DNA from: DAIQNV01 sp036788215
GTDB taxonomy: Bacteria > Planctomycetota > Phycisphaerae > Phycisphaerales > UBA1924
Length of the DNA: 41,058 bases
Reading direction: 5' to 3'
Assembly (NCBI GenBank): GCA_036788215.1
Contig: DAIQNV010000029.1
Span: 1-41,058, forward strand
In this document: piece after piece, positions 31,329-40,048 of the stretch
Layout of the letters: each line of letters opens with the position of its first letter
How positions within the stretch are numbered: the first letter of the stretch is position 1
Notes under the pieces: generated by a model
The model's database searches: none
Told to the model about the DNA's origin: nothing
The model's input: only the letters and a program-made list of their open reading frames with translations
Made by a program: the position numbers and the translations under genes

Positions 31329-34300
31329 GGCGTCGACCCCTCTCCTCTATTCGGCGTTTCCGGGTCGGCGGGTTCGCCCCCCACCCCACCTTCCGGGACT
31401 TCGCCCGGGCCCCCATCCGGGCCCCCGCCTTCGCCAGCCCCACCATCGGGCTGCGGGCGTGGCTCGGGGACGACGCCCCCGCCCCCGCCCCCGGGCTGGT
31501 TCTGCTCCTGCAGGCGCTTCACCAGGTCCGCCCCCTGCTCCGCGATCCGTCGCTGCAGCGCCCCGAGCTCCGTCGGGTCCGCCGGCGCCGCCTGCGCCTG
31601 CGCGTCCGCGGTCGACCGCGTCAGGTCCGCCGTCACCGCCTGCAGATCGCGCAGCATCCGCAGCTCCGCGAGCAGCTCGACCAGGGGGCCTTCCTGCTGG
31701 TCGCCCCCGCCCCCGCCACCACCGCCGCCCCCGCCCGCGTTCTGGAAGTTGTCGTCCCGCTCGTTCTGCGGGCGGTTCTCCGACAGGTGCTCGATCAGCG
31801 ACCGCAGCAGCGCCGTCGCCTGCTCCTGGCGGGCGATCGTCCCCGCGTCCGCGACCCCGCGCCCGAGCCGCTCCGCCGCTCCCGTCGTCACGCTGTCCAG
31901 GCGCTCGTGGATCAGCGCGACCACCGGCGTCTCCGCGAGCTGCGGGTTGTTCGTCAGCACCTCCGCCAGCGCCGCCCGCACCGCTTCCTGCTCGCCCGAG
32001 AGCCCCCGCACCGTCGCGCGGTCGCGCCGGCTCAGGTCCTCGCCCACGAACGGGCGCGTCGCGTCGATCAGCGCGTTCTGCGCGTCCAGCGCCGCGCGGT
32101 ACGCGGCGCGGATCTCCGCCAGCACGCGCCGCTGCTCGCGCTCCTCAGCGTTCTCCTGCTCCCGCTGCGCGATCTCCAGGGCGTCCTGCAGCTTCGCCAG
32201 GCTCCGACGCTCCGCGATCTCCGCCCCGTCCGCATCGTCCCTTCGCAAGGCGTCGATCGCCTCTACCTGAGCCTGCCCCGCCTCGCCCAGGGGCTCTGCC
32301 AGACGCCTCGCCTCCGGGGGCCCGCCCGAAGCTTCCGCGATCACCGCCAGCGTCCGCGCGTTCACGTCGATCATCGCTCGATCCAGCGGCGCGACGGGCT
32401 GGTTCACGCCCCGCGTCGTGATCAGCCGGTCCAGCTCGCGCTCCTGCGCCGCGATCAGCGACTCGAGCCTCTCGACCAGCGTCGCGAGGATCCGCTGCAG
32501 CGCCCGGTCCCGCAGCCGGTCGGCCTGGTCCAGGCGCTCGAGCATCTCCTCGATCGCCTCGCGGGCCTCCTCCTGCTGCCGGCCCGCGTCCGCGGTCCGG
32601 TTCTCCTGCGCCGACTGCGCCGCGTCGCGGAGCTGCTGGCCCACCCGGTTCTGCCGCCCGGCGCTCGCCGCTTCCTCCAGCGCCTGCGATTGCCCGGGGT
32701 CCTCGCCCTCCAGTTCGTCCGCACGCTCAGCCAGTTCGTCGATCGCCCGCTCGGCCCGCTCCGCCAGTTCCCGCTGGCGTTCCGCGATGCGCTCTAGCGC
32801 CGTCCGCTCTTCCTGTGTCAGTTGTTCGGCGGACCTGCCGGCGGTCCCCTCGCCCGCCCGCTGCGTGTCCGACTCCAGCCGGCGCTGGTCCTCCAGCAGG
32901 CGCTCCAGGCTCCGGCGCACCACCCAGGAGTCCTCGCCCCGGTCGAGCAGCTCCAGCAGCCTCCCGATCTCCTGGCGCACCTCGCGTTGCTCGTCCTCTG
33001 CGCGCTGGTTCTCGCCGGCGTTCGCCGCCTCCGCCGCGCGGGCCGACGCCCGCGCCGCCTCCGCCAGATGCCCCTGCGCATCCTCGATGAGGTCCGCGAG
33101 CGCCTCATCCGCGAGCGCGTTCCGCTCCTGGCGCTGCGCGAGCGCCTCGACCGCCCGGCGCTGCTCGCCCAGGCGGTCGGTCAGCGTCGCTTGGTCGCGC
33201 CCCAGGGACTCCGGCGGCGCGCCCTCCTCCGGAAGCGACCGCGCCAGTTCCCCCTGGCGCTCGTCCAGGCGCGCCGTCGCCCGGCGCACCTGCTCGAGGC
33301 GCGCCCGGAGCTGGTCGACCATCTCCCCCTCGTCGATGATGATCAGCCGACGCACCGGCGACACCACCCGCCCCGCGTCGGGCGCCCGCGCATCCTCCGC
33401 AGTCGCGGTCAGCCACACCTCGTCCCCGGGCGTCACGCCCAGGACGCTCAGATCGAGCGAGACGCCCACCTCCGCAGCGTCCGCCGGGTCCGGGTCCCGC
33501 ACCGTCGCCAGCTCCACCGCCTCCCCATCGACCACGGGCTCCGAGCCCGAGCTCTCGCCCGAGCGCCGCGCCGCCGTCCGCTCCAGCGTCAGCGACCGCA
33601 CCCCGATGTCGTCCCGTGCCTCGGCTCGTACCTGGATCACCGCGGTCGCCAGCACCGCCTCGTCCCGCGCCGGCTCCACGATCGCGGGCGACGGGTCGCG
33701 GTCCGGCACCACGTCGAGCGTCAGCACCGCCTCTTCGCGCGGCGCGAACCCGTACCGGTCCACCGGGCGCAGGGGCACCCGCGCCGAATCCCCGGGCGTC
33801 AGCTCGATCTCGATCACCCGCCCGTCCGTCGATACCACCGCCCCCGCGTCCGCCGCCGCGAGGTCCTCGGTTGTCCGCGCCAGCCCGAGGTCGTTGAGCG
33901 TGATGGGCGTCGAGTACTCCGCCCGCAGCTTCACGCGCGACCCCGCCAGCACCGGACCCACGATCGCCCGCTCGTCGTTCCCGCGACCAAGGTCGATCGT
34001 CCCGGCAGCCAGCGCCCCCGCCCCCCGCGCGTACTCCGGGGGCTCGATCTCCGCGACCGCCCCGAGCAGCCTGGGCGGATCGACGAGCAGCACCGTCGCC
34101 CGCTCCGTCCGGTCGTCCTCCGTCGAGAGCGTGTAGATCAGCGTCCGCTCCCCCTCCGCCCCCGAGAGCATCGAGCCGAAGACCGAGGGGTCGATCAATC
34201 GTTCGTAGACCTCCGCCTCGACGCCCCCGACCTCGATCCGGCGCCGCTGCGGCGCCAGCACCGCGGTCCGCTCGGGCCCCTCCACCCGCCGCCCGCTCTC

Positions 34301-35074
34301 GGTCGTCACGCCCACGCGGTAGGTCAACTCCACCCGCGTCTCGCCCGTCGCCCGGTTCGTCCGCGTCAGCGCCCCGCGGACAGGCAGCGCCACATCCGCT
34401 GGATGCACGCTGCGCCCCGTCGCGTCCACGATTTCCGTCCGCTTGGGCCATTCCGCCCCCGCCCAGGGCGCCAGCGCCCGCGTCAGGCCGGTCTTTGCGC
34501 CGTCCGGATTCATCGCGGTGAGCGATGCGCCGAACGCCAGCACCGCGACGCACGCCGCAGCGGCCCGCAGCGCCGGACGCGTGTTCAGCAGCTCGTACCG
34601 CCCCAGCGCCGTGAACGACGCCGCGGCACGCTCGATCGCCCGCTGCGCCATCGTCCGCGTGATGGGGTCCTCGGGCGGGTCACGATCCAGCTCCATCGCG
34701 CTCGCCAGCGTCCCCGCCAGCGCCGAGTCCGGGGGCACCACCCGCTCCAGCCTGAGCGCCATCCGCGTCAGCCCGGGTTTGAACGACACCGCCGGCACCA
34801 CCCACCGCCCGACCAGCCACACCCCCGCCCCCGTCCCCACCAGCAGCACCACCCACCGCAGCCCCGCAGGCAGACGCAGCGCCGCATCAGCGAGGATCTC
34901 CAGCGTCAGCAGCGCCCCCACGATCGCCACCGTCCACGACACCCCCTCGACCAAGAGCAGCGTCCGCGCCCGCTCGCGCAGCGACCGCAGCACCCGACGC
35001 GCCGGGTCCATCGCCCGACCGGATCGGCCACCCGGGCCCGTCTTCGCGTGCGGCAGCGGTGCAAGCGAGGTCAT
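31325..35074 (-). CDS. Large DUF4175-like membrane-anchored coiled-coil protein
   Basis: A 1,249-residue protein. Start ATG 35074 has CGGAG 5 nt upstream; GTG 35152 is possible, but the extra codons are unlike neighbouring genes. Two N-terminal helices (about 33-62 and 68-90) and one near 175-195 (AAAACVAVLAFGASLTA) anchor it; the middle (200-600) is beta-rich with Ig-like strands such as VEIEPPEYARGAGAL. Residues ~610-1130 are nearly continuous Arg/Glu/Gln/Ala coiled coil. The C-terminus is Gly/Pro-rich, including a run of 11 Gly. This matches DUF4175-type proteins in planctomycete aerotolerance operons. Function is unknown; a structural envelope role is inferred. Its stop overlaps the next gene (TTGA). 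Confidence 0.78.
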   Translation of the reverse strand: MTSLAPLPHAKTGPGGRSGRAMDPARRVLRSLRERARTLLLVEGVSWTVAIVGALLTLEILADAALRLPAGLRWVVLLVGTGAGVWLVGRWVVPAVSFKPGLTRMALRLERVVPPDSALAGTLASAMELDRDPPEDPITRTMAQRAIERAAASFTALGRYELLNTRPALRAAAACVAVLAFGASLTAMNPDGAKTGLTRALAPWAGAEWPKRTEIVDATGRSVHPADVALPVRGALTRTNRATGETRVELTYRVGVTTESGRRVEGPERTAVLAPQRRRIEVGGVEAEVYERLIDPSVFGSMLSGAEGERTLIYTLSTEDDRTERATVLLVDPPRLLGAVAEIEPPEYARGAGALAAGTIDLGRGNDERAIVGPVLAGSRVKLRAEYSTPITLNDLGLARTTEDLAAADAGAVVSTDGRVIEIELTPGDSARVPLRPVDRYGFAPREEAVLTLDVVPDRDPSPAIVEPARDEAVLATAVIQVRAEARDDIGVRSLTLERTAARRSGESSGSEPVVDGEAVELATVRDPDPADAAEVGVSLDLSVLGVTPGDEVWLTATAEDARAPDAGRVVSPVRRLIIIDEGEMVDQLRARLEQVRRATARLDERQGELARSLPEEGAPPESLGRDQATLTDRLGEQRRAVEALAQRQERNALADEALADLIEDAQGHLAEAARASARAAEAANAGENQRAEDEQREVRQEIGRLLELLDRGEDSWVVRRSLERLLEDQRRLESDTQRAGEGTAGRSAEQLTQEERTALERIAERQRELAERAERAIDELAERADELEGEDPGQSQALEEAASAGRQNRVGQQLRDAAQSAQENRTADAGRQQEEAREAIEEMLERLDQADRLRDRALQRILATLVERLESLIAAQERELDRLITTRGVNQPVAPLDRAMIDVNARTLAVIAEASGGPPEARRLAEPLGEAGQAQVEAIDALRRDDADGAEIAERRSLAKLQDALEIAQREQENAEEREQRRVLAEIRAAYRAALDAQNALIDATRPFVGEDLSRRDRATVRGLSGEQEAVRAALAEVLTNNPQLAETPVVALIHERLDSVTTGAAERLGRGVADAGTIARQEQATALLRSLIEHLSENRPQNERDDNFQNAGGGGGGGGGGGDQQEGPLVELLAELRMLRDLQAVTADLTRSTADAQAQAAPADPTELGALQRRIAEQGADLVKRLQEQNQPGGGGGGVVPEPRPQPDGGAGEGGGPDGGPGEVPEGGVGGEPADPETPNRGEGSTP

Positions 35075-35179
35075 GCGGTCTCCGAAGTCCCTTCCGTTCA
35101 AGCCGGCGCCCCCCGCAGTATCGGCGGACGCATCTCCCGGACCAAGCCCCACGCAACCGGCTCCCGCGCCCCTTCGACG

Positions 35180-37531
35180 CTAGGTCAACCGCACCAGCCG
35201 CCTGCCCGCCCATTCCAGGCCCAGCAGGAAGAGCATCACCCCCAGCACGAACGGAGTATCCCACAAACTGGTGGTCTCCGGCGTCCCCGCGAGGATCAGC
35301 CTCCGATTCGGCAGCAACTCGGGCAGCGTCCCGAGTTGATCCGCCCGCAGGACCGCCCCCCCCGTCGCCTCCGCCAGCGCCGCCAGCGCCGGGTGGTCCG
35401 CCTGGGGCGTCCTGAGTTCATCCTCTGGGCTCACGATCTCCACCGTGTCCCCCAGCTCGATCCCCGCGAGCGCCGGGTCGTTCGCCCGCACCAGGTATTC
35501 ACCGGGGGCCGCGGGGAGCCAGGTCGCCGCGTACCGCGCGGTCAGGCGCACGCCATCCTCGGGCGTCCCCGCGTCGTCGGGCGAGAGCGTCAGCTCCGCC
35601 GGCGACCCATCCGGCCCCCGCACCTCGACGCGCACCGTCTCCGGCGCCGTCTCGAGCAGCGTCCGGTCAAAGAGCTCCACCTCGATCACCACAGGCTGCT
35701 GGGGCTCCGCCCGCTCAGGCGTCGCGGTCAGCACCGCAGGCCGACCCGCCCGCGCCAGTCTCTCCCGCGCCAGCAGGCGGATCAACGGAAGCCAGAACCG
35801 CTCGAACACCCGCTCCCCCGTGCCGAATCGGTATCTCCAGGTCTCATCCGAGCCCACATACACCGTCCGCCCCGCGCCGTACTGCATCGTCACGACCGCC
35901 GGCGCGCCCCGCTCGCCCACCATCCGCCCCGCGCCGTCGACCGCGGTCGCCAGCACCTCCACGCCGGGCTTCAGCGTCCCGGGCTCGAGCCTCTGGGCGT
36001 ACCGCAAGAGCGACCACCCGACCGCAGGGTCCGACCACGCGTCCGTCCCGAGCTCGAGGACACCCAGGCGCTCCGCCCCGGGCGCCCGCACCAGGACCGC
36101 TGCTTCTTCCCACACCGCAGGGCGGGGCGAGCTCGCGTCCTGCGCCACCGGGATCAACGCCGACAGGGGCGTTTGGGCGTACGACTGGGGCGTCGCGTTG
36201 GGCCCCGCGATCCACATCAGCCCGCCCCCGCTCTCCGCGACGTGCCGGACCAGCGCCGCGAGCTGATCCCGCCCGAACAGCTCCGCCCGCACGTCCCCGA
36301 TGATCACCACGTCGTATTCCGCCCACTCCTCCGCACTGATGGGCAGCCGATCGATCTCTGTGTCCCCTTCCTGCTGATACCGCCGATCCGGCGCGAGCAG
36401 CAGGCTCGTCGAGTCGATCGAATCCTCCCGCAGCAGGAGGCTCTTCAGGTACCGGTGCTCCCAGCGCGGGTACCCGTCGATATACAGCACACGCAGGGGC
36501 CGATCCACCAGCGACAGGCTCACCTCCGCGGAGTTGTTCGCCTCAAGAAGGTCCCGCCCCTCCGGCTCGAAAACCACCCGCCAGGTCACCGCGCCCTCCT
36601 CCGCAGCGGGCGCATCGAGCGTCACCGAGTCGCCCGTCTCTTCATCGACCGGTTCGCTCGCGATCTCCTCCCCCGTCGCGACATCGATCAGGCGTACCGT
36701 CCCCCGCGTTGCGTCGCCCGCACCCTCGCCCTCGCCCCGGGTGAGGCCCGTCAGCCTCACCCGCACCGGCACTGTGTCGCCCACGAACGCCGCGGTCGGC
36801 GCATCGATCTCCCCGATCGCGACGTCGCCCACCGGGTCCGCGCTCCCGAGGGGCACCGCGAAGACCGGGATGCTCTCCGCGGTCAACCGGCGCAGCGTCG
36901 CCCGCCCGGGCTCATCGCTCGACCGCCCGTCGCTGAAGACGACCACGCCCGCCACGGGGCGGGCCGCCGCCCGGCGCAGGGCCTCGTCGATCGCGCCCCC
37001 GAGCCTCGTCCGCCGTCCCTCCGCGTCCGCGAGTTCGGGCACGCCCGCGCCCTCTTCGCGATCGAGCTCGTACACCCCCGCGTCGAACCCCAGCCAGACC
37101 ACCCGCTTCGATTCGCCCAGCGTCGCCCACATCTCCGCCGAGCCCGCGAGCGCCGCCCGCAGCTGCGCATCCCGCGTCTCTCGACCGTCGGCCCCGTCCA
37201 CATCGGGCACCGCGAGCGACGCCGAGCGATCGACCAGGACCAGCGTCCAGTCCCGCTCGACGCTCGTGCGGTCCCGCAGGAGCTGCGGACCGGCGATGAT
37301 CGCGAGCAGCGACACCAGCGTCAGCGTCCGCACCCCCGCCAAGGCGACCCGCGCCCACGACGGCGCCGCCAGCTTGGTGTAGCTCAGCCCTGCGACGACC
37401 GCGAGCGCCGCGATCAGGAGCGCCCACGCCCAGGGCTCCATGGGCTGCGCCCAGCCGAACCGACTGTCCGCATCCGCGAACGTCGGCCCGGGCCCCTCCA
37501 GCCCGAAGAGCCTGTCGAGCAATCCGTTCAC
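35180..37531 (-). CDS. Membrane protein with VWA and glutamine-amidotransferase-like domains
   Basis: A 783-residue membrane protein. GTG 37531 overlaps the BatA-like stop (GTGA); the longer frame is rejected. Two N-terminal helices (about 33-50 and 60-82) precede a VWA domain whose MIDAS motif is DRSAS in WTLVLVDRSASLAVPD. VVVFSDGRSSDEP is the later VWA motif. CARDB/Ig-like strands (about 230-340) follow, then a class I glutamine-amidotransferase-like fold (LRVLYIDGYPRWEHRYLKSL, YDVVIIGDVRAELF, GGGLMWIAGPNA) that lacks a clear catalytic Cys. A last helix (about 757-775) ends it. This is the usual second VWA protein of planctomycete Bat-like operons. A metal-dependent binding role is inferred. 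Confidence 0.85.
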   Translation of the reverse strand: MNGLLDRLFGLEGPGPTFADADSRFGWAQPMEPWAWALLIAALAVVAGLSYTKLAAPSWARVALAGVRTLTLVSLLAIIAGPQLLRDRTSVERDWTLVLVDRSASLAVPDVDGADGRETRDAQLRAALAGSAEMWATLGESKRVVWLGFDAGVYELDREEGAGVPELADAEGRRTRLGGAIDEALRRAAARPVAGVVVFSDGRSSDEPGRATLRRLTAESIPVFAVPLGSADPVGDVAIGEIDAPTAAFVGDTVPVRVRLTGLTRGEGEGAGDATRGTVRLIDVATGEEIASEPVDEETGDSVTLDAPAAEEGAVTWRVVFEPEGRDLLEANNSAEVSLSLVDRPLRVLYIDGYPRWEHRYLKSLLLREDSIDSTSLLLAPDRRYQQEGDTEIDRLPISAEEWAEYDVVIIGDVRAELFGRDQLAALVRHVAESGGGLMWIAGPNATPQSYAQTPLSALIPVAQDASSPRPAVWEEAAVLVRAPGAERLGVLELGTDAWSDPAVGWSLLRYAQRLEPGTLKPGVEVLATAVDGAGRMVGERGAPAVVTMQYGAGRTVYVGSDETWRYRFGTGERVFERFWLPLIRLLARERLARAGRPAVLTATPERAEPQQPVVIEVELFDRTLLETAPETVRVEVRGPDGSPAELTLSPDDAGTPEDGVRLTARYAATWLPAAPGEYLVRANDPALAGIELGDTVEIVSPEDELRTPQADHPALAALAEATGGAVLRADQLGTLPELLPNRRLILAGTPETTSLWDTPFVLGVMLFLLGLEWAGRRLVRLT

Positions 37532-39888
37532 GCCGCCACCCCCCGTCCCACAGCGCTCCGCACGGAGCGACCGACCGGCCCCGCCTCCGCGTGGCTCGCG
37601 CGCCGCGCCAGCGCCATCTCCCCGAGCGCCAGCACGATCGCCGCCAGCAGCACCACCCACGAGATCGGCTGCCCGTCCTCGCCCCCCGCGTTCAGCGCCG
37701 TCGTCACCCGCTCCGCCAGGTCACCCGAGCCCGCCACGCCACCCGCGCCCACATCCGCGAACACAGCGGTCTCCGCACCGATCGCGTCCAGGCGCGCCGT
37801 CAGCGCCTCCGAAGTCGTCGGCTCCGTCCGCCCCGCCCCCGCGTCCGGGTTCACGATCGCGAGCGTCCGCATCGCGCCGTTGCCATCCAGGACCGCGAAC
37901 GCCCCCGCCCGGCGCACCGGCTCCGCGGTCACGCCCGAAGCCTCCAGCCTCAGCCTCCGGTCGCTGGCGAGATCGACGAGCTCCACCGCCCCCGAGGGCC
38001 CCGTCGCCCGTGCCCCCGCAGGCACCGCCGACGATCCCCGCGCCTCGCCCACCCCCTGGCGCACCAACTCCTGCACCAGGGGCACGAACAGGGGCCTCGC
38101 CGGCAGATCCGTCCAGTCGGGGTCGATCGCCGCGGTGAAGATGACCAGCAGCCCGGGCGACCCACCCCCGGTCGCCCCCTCGCCCCCCTCGCTCTCCATC
38201 CTTGAGCGCGCGATCGCGAGCAGGGGCTCGCCATTGCTGAGTGTCAGCAGCGGGCGCAGCGTGCGCGGGGGCGCTCCCGCTTCGGCCCGCAGCATCAGCG
38301 CCCGGAAGGTGCGCACCGGACCCGACAGCGTCCGCACCTCCGCGTCCAGCAGGCTGAGCGGGCCCAGATCGTCGCCCGTCGGCGGCGCGATCGCGAGGGG
38401 CGGGTCAAACTCCGTGGGCTCCGTCGCGAAATCGACCGCGAGGTCAAACGCCCCGACCGCCGAACGCGTCCACAGCGCCGCCCCCGCCATCGGGCTGGGC
38501 GTCAGCACCGTCATCCCCCCGCCCCGCGTGAACGCTGCGAGGTTCGCCCAGCCCCGCTCGTCCACCGCCGCGGGCTCCAGGACAAAGACCGCGTCCAGGC
38601 CCGCGAGCCTCGCAGTGTCCAGCGCCGAGGGCTCCACCGGCACCGGCTCGATCGCCGACGTCCTACCCCCACCGACGAGCCCCCCGGGGTCGAGCGCCGC
38701 GATGAGCCAGTCCGAGGGCTCGAAATCGCCGATCCCCGTCCGCACGCCGAAGCGCGACCGCGCCACGACCCCCACCCTCAGCGTCCGCCGCACATCGACG
38801 ACCCGGCGCATCACGCCATCCCCCGGGATCGCATCGAGCCCCGCGCCCACGCGGATCTCCGCGGTCAAGACCCCGATCCCCGGGCTCGGGTCGTTGATCG
38901 CGGGCAGGGGCGCGACCAGCGTCAGCTCCGTCTGCCCCGCATCCCAGCGGAAGGGCGTCTCGATCCTCGGGCTCCGCTGGTCGAGGCCCGGCCCGTCGCT
39001 CGTGATCGTGCCCGCCGGGCCCACGCGGTCGAGCCGCAGCACCAGCACGCCCTCACTCTCCGCCAGCGACTCACCCAGCCGGCGGAGCTCCACCCGCACC
39101 TGCTGCGCGCTCGCCGCGGTGTCCCGCGCCCCCGCCTCGCCCGCCAGGACGACCGCCCGCAGCGGGCGCACGGACGTGATCTGCTGATTGTCCAAAGCAC
39201 CCGCCGCCGCGGGGCTGGCGACGACGCGCACCGTGGGGGGGAGCTGGGGCAATTCGTCGTTCTCGTCGAAGGAGCCCCGGCGCCAGTCCGTCAGAAGCAG
39301 CACGACGCGGTCCGCATCGTCCTCCGCATCCGCGATCAGCTCCGCGACCCGCGCGAGCCCCCCCTCAAGGTCGGTCGCCGAATCGGTCGGCTCGAGCGCC
39401 TCGATCAGGTCCCGGATCGCCCCGGGCTCGGTCGACGGGGGCATGACGACAGGATTCGCCGGCCCCGCCAGCGTGATCAGCGCCGCCCGGTCCCCCCGCC
39501 CCGGGTCCAGGCTCGCGAGCGCCGCCCGCGCCGCGGCCTTGTGGCGCTCGAGCGCCGTCGTGCCATCGGGCGCCCGCGCCGCCGACGCGAGCGAGTCGTC
39601 GATCAGGATGAAGAGCTCGCGTGGCTGCGCGCCGCCGAGCCCCGCGCCCCCGATCAGGGGCCGCGCCAGGCCCATCGCGATCAGCGCGACGAGCAGGCAC
39701 CGCGCCGCGAGCAGCAGCCACTGCTCGAACTGCAGACGCCGGCGCTGCTGGCGATACGCCTCGAGGAGGAACCGCATCGCGGCCCACTGCACGGGCTTGC
39801 GCCGGCGGCGCATCAGGAAGTGGATCGCGATCGGGAGCGCGATCGCCCCGAGACCGGCTCCGAGGATGAGGGGGTGGAGGAAGGTCAT
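37528..39888 (-). CDS. BatA-like aerotolerance protein with VWA domain
   Basis: A 786-residue membrane protein. MTFLHPLILGAGLGAIALPI opens the BatA N-terminal domain, followed by HFLMRRRRKPVQWAAMRFLLEA, the signature of that domain, and a second helix (about 57-75). The VWA domain begins ELFILIDDSLASAA; its MIDAS is slightly off (DDSLA instead of DxSxS). VVLLLTDWRRGSF is the later strand. The C-terminal half is beta-rich with a closing helix (about 752-768). BatA is part of the Bacteroides aerotolerance set; the biochemical function is unsettled. It lies 10 nt after the 49-residue protein and overlaps the next gene by GTGA. Confidence 0.87.
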   Translation of the reverse strand: MTFLHPLILGAGLGAIALPIAIHFLMRRRRKPVQWAAMRFLLEAYRQQRRRLQFEQWLLLAARCLLVALIAMGLARPLIGGAGLGGAQPRELFILIDDSLASAARAPDGTTALERHKAAARAALASLDPGRGDRAALITLAGPANPVVMPPSTEPGAIRDLIEALEPTDSATDLEGGLARVAELIADAEDDADRVVLLLTDWRRGSFDENDELPQLPPTVRVVASPAAAGALDNQQITSVRPLRAVVLAGEAGARDTAASAQQVRVELRRLGESLAESEGVLVLRLDRVGPAGTITSDGPGLDQRSPRIETPFRWDAGQTELTLVAPLPAINDPSPGIGVLTAEIRVGAGLDAIPGDGVMRRVVDVRRTLRVGVVARSRFGVRTGIGDFEPSDWLIAALDPGGLVGGGRTSAIEPVPVEPSALDTARLAGLDAVFVLEPAAVDERGWANLAAFTRGGGMTVLTPSPMAGAALWTRSAVGAFDLAVDFATEPTEFDPPLAIAPPTGDDLGPLSLLDAEVRTLSGPVRTFRALMLRAEAGAPPRTLRPLLTLSNGEPLLAIARSRMESEGGEGATGGGSPGLLVIFTAAIDPDWTDLPARPLFVPLVQELVRQGVGEARGSSAVPAGARATGPSGAVELVDLASDRRLRLEASGVTAEPVRRAGAFAVLDGNGAMRTLAIVNPDAGAGRTEPTTSEALTARLDAIGAETAVFADVGAGGVAGSGDLAERVTTALNAGGEDGQPISWVVLLAAIVLALGEMALARRASHAEAGPVGRSVRSAVGRGVAA

Positions 39889-39898
39889 GGGGTCGAAC

Positions 39899-40048
39899 TC
39901 ATGGCCAGACCATCATCACGATGATGAACATCCACACGATGATCGCGGCAGCCTCCAAAGCAGCCTCTCGCCGGGAACGTCGCCTGGGGCGGAACGCCTC
40001 CGAAAAGGTTTCGGCCGGCCGACCCATGAGCTTGCGGTCGCGTGTCAT
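39899..40048 (-). CDS. Small single-pass membrane protein of the Bat operon
   Basis: A 49-residue protein: a basic N-terminus (15-27, RPRRRSRREAA-like) and one C-terminal helix, IIVWMFIIVMMVW, predicted to span the membrane with the N-terminus inside. ATG 40048 overlaps the DUF58 stop (ATGA) and the stop is 10 nt before the BatA-like ATG. Both spacings fit a translated operon gene. It is too short for most gene finders. Function is unknown; a membrane tether or chaperone for the Bat complex is inference. Confidence 0.75.
   Translation of the reverse strand: MTRDRKLMGRPAETFSEAFRPRRRSRREAALEAAAIIVWMFIIVMMVWP

Noticed and set aside
32822..39187. A 2,121-codon open frame on the plus strand, antisense to the Bat operon
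   Set aside because: It is the complement of well-supported VWA and coiled-coil genes. High G/C at third positions removes stop codons from the opposite strand. Its translation is Arg/His/Pro-rich with no family pattern.
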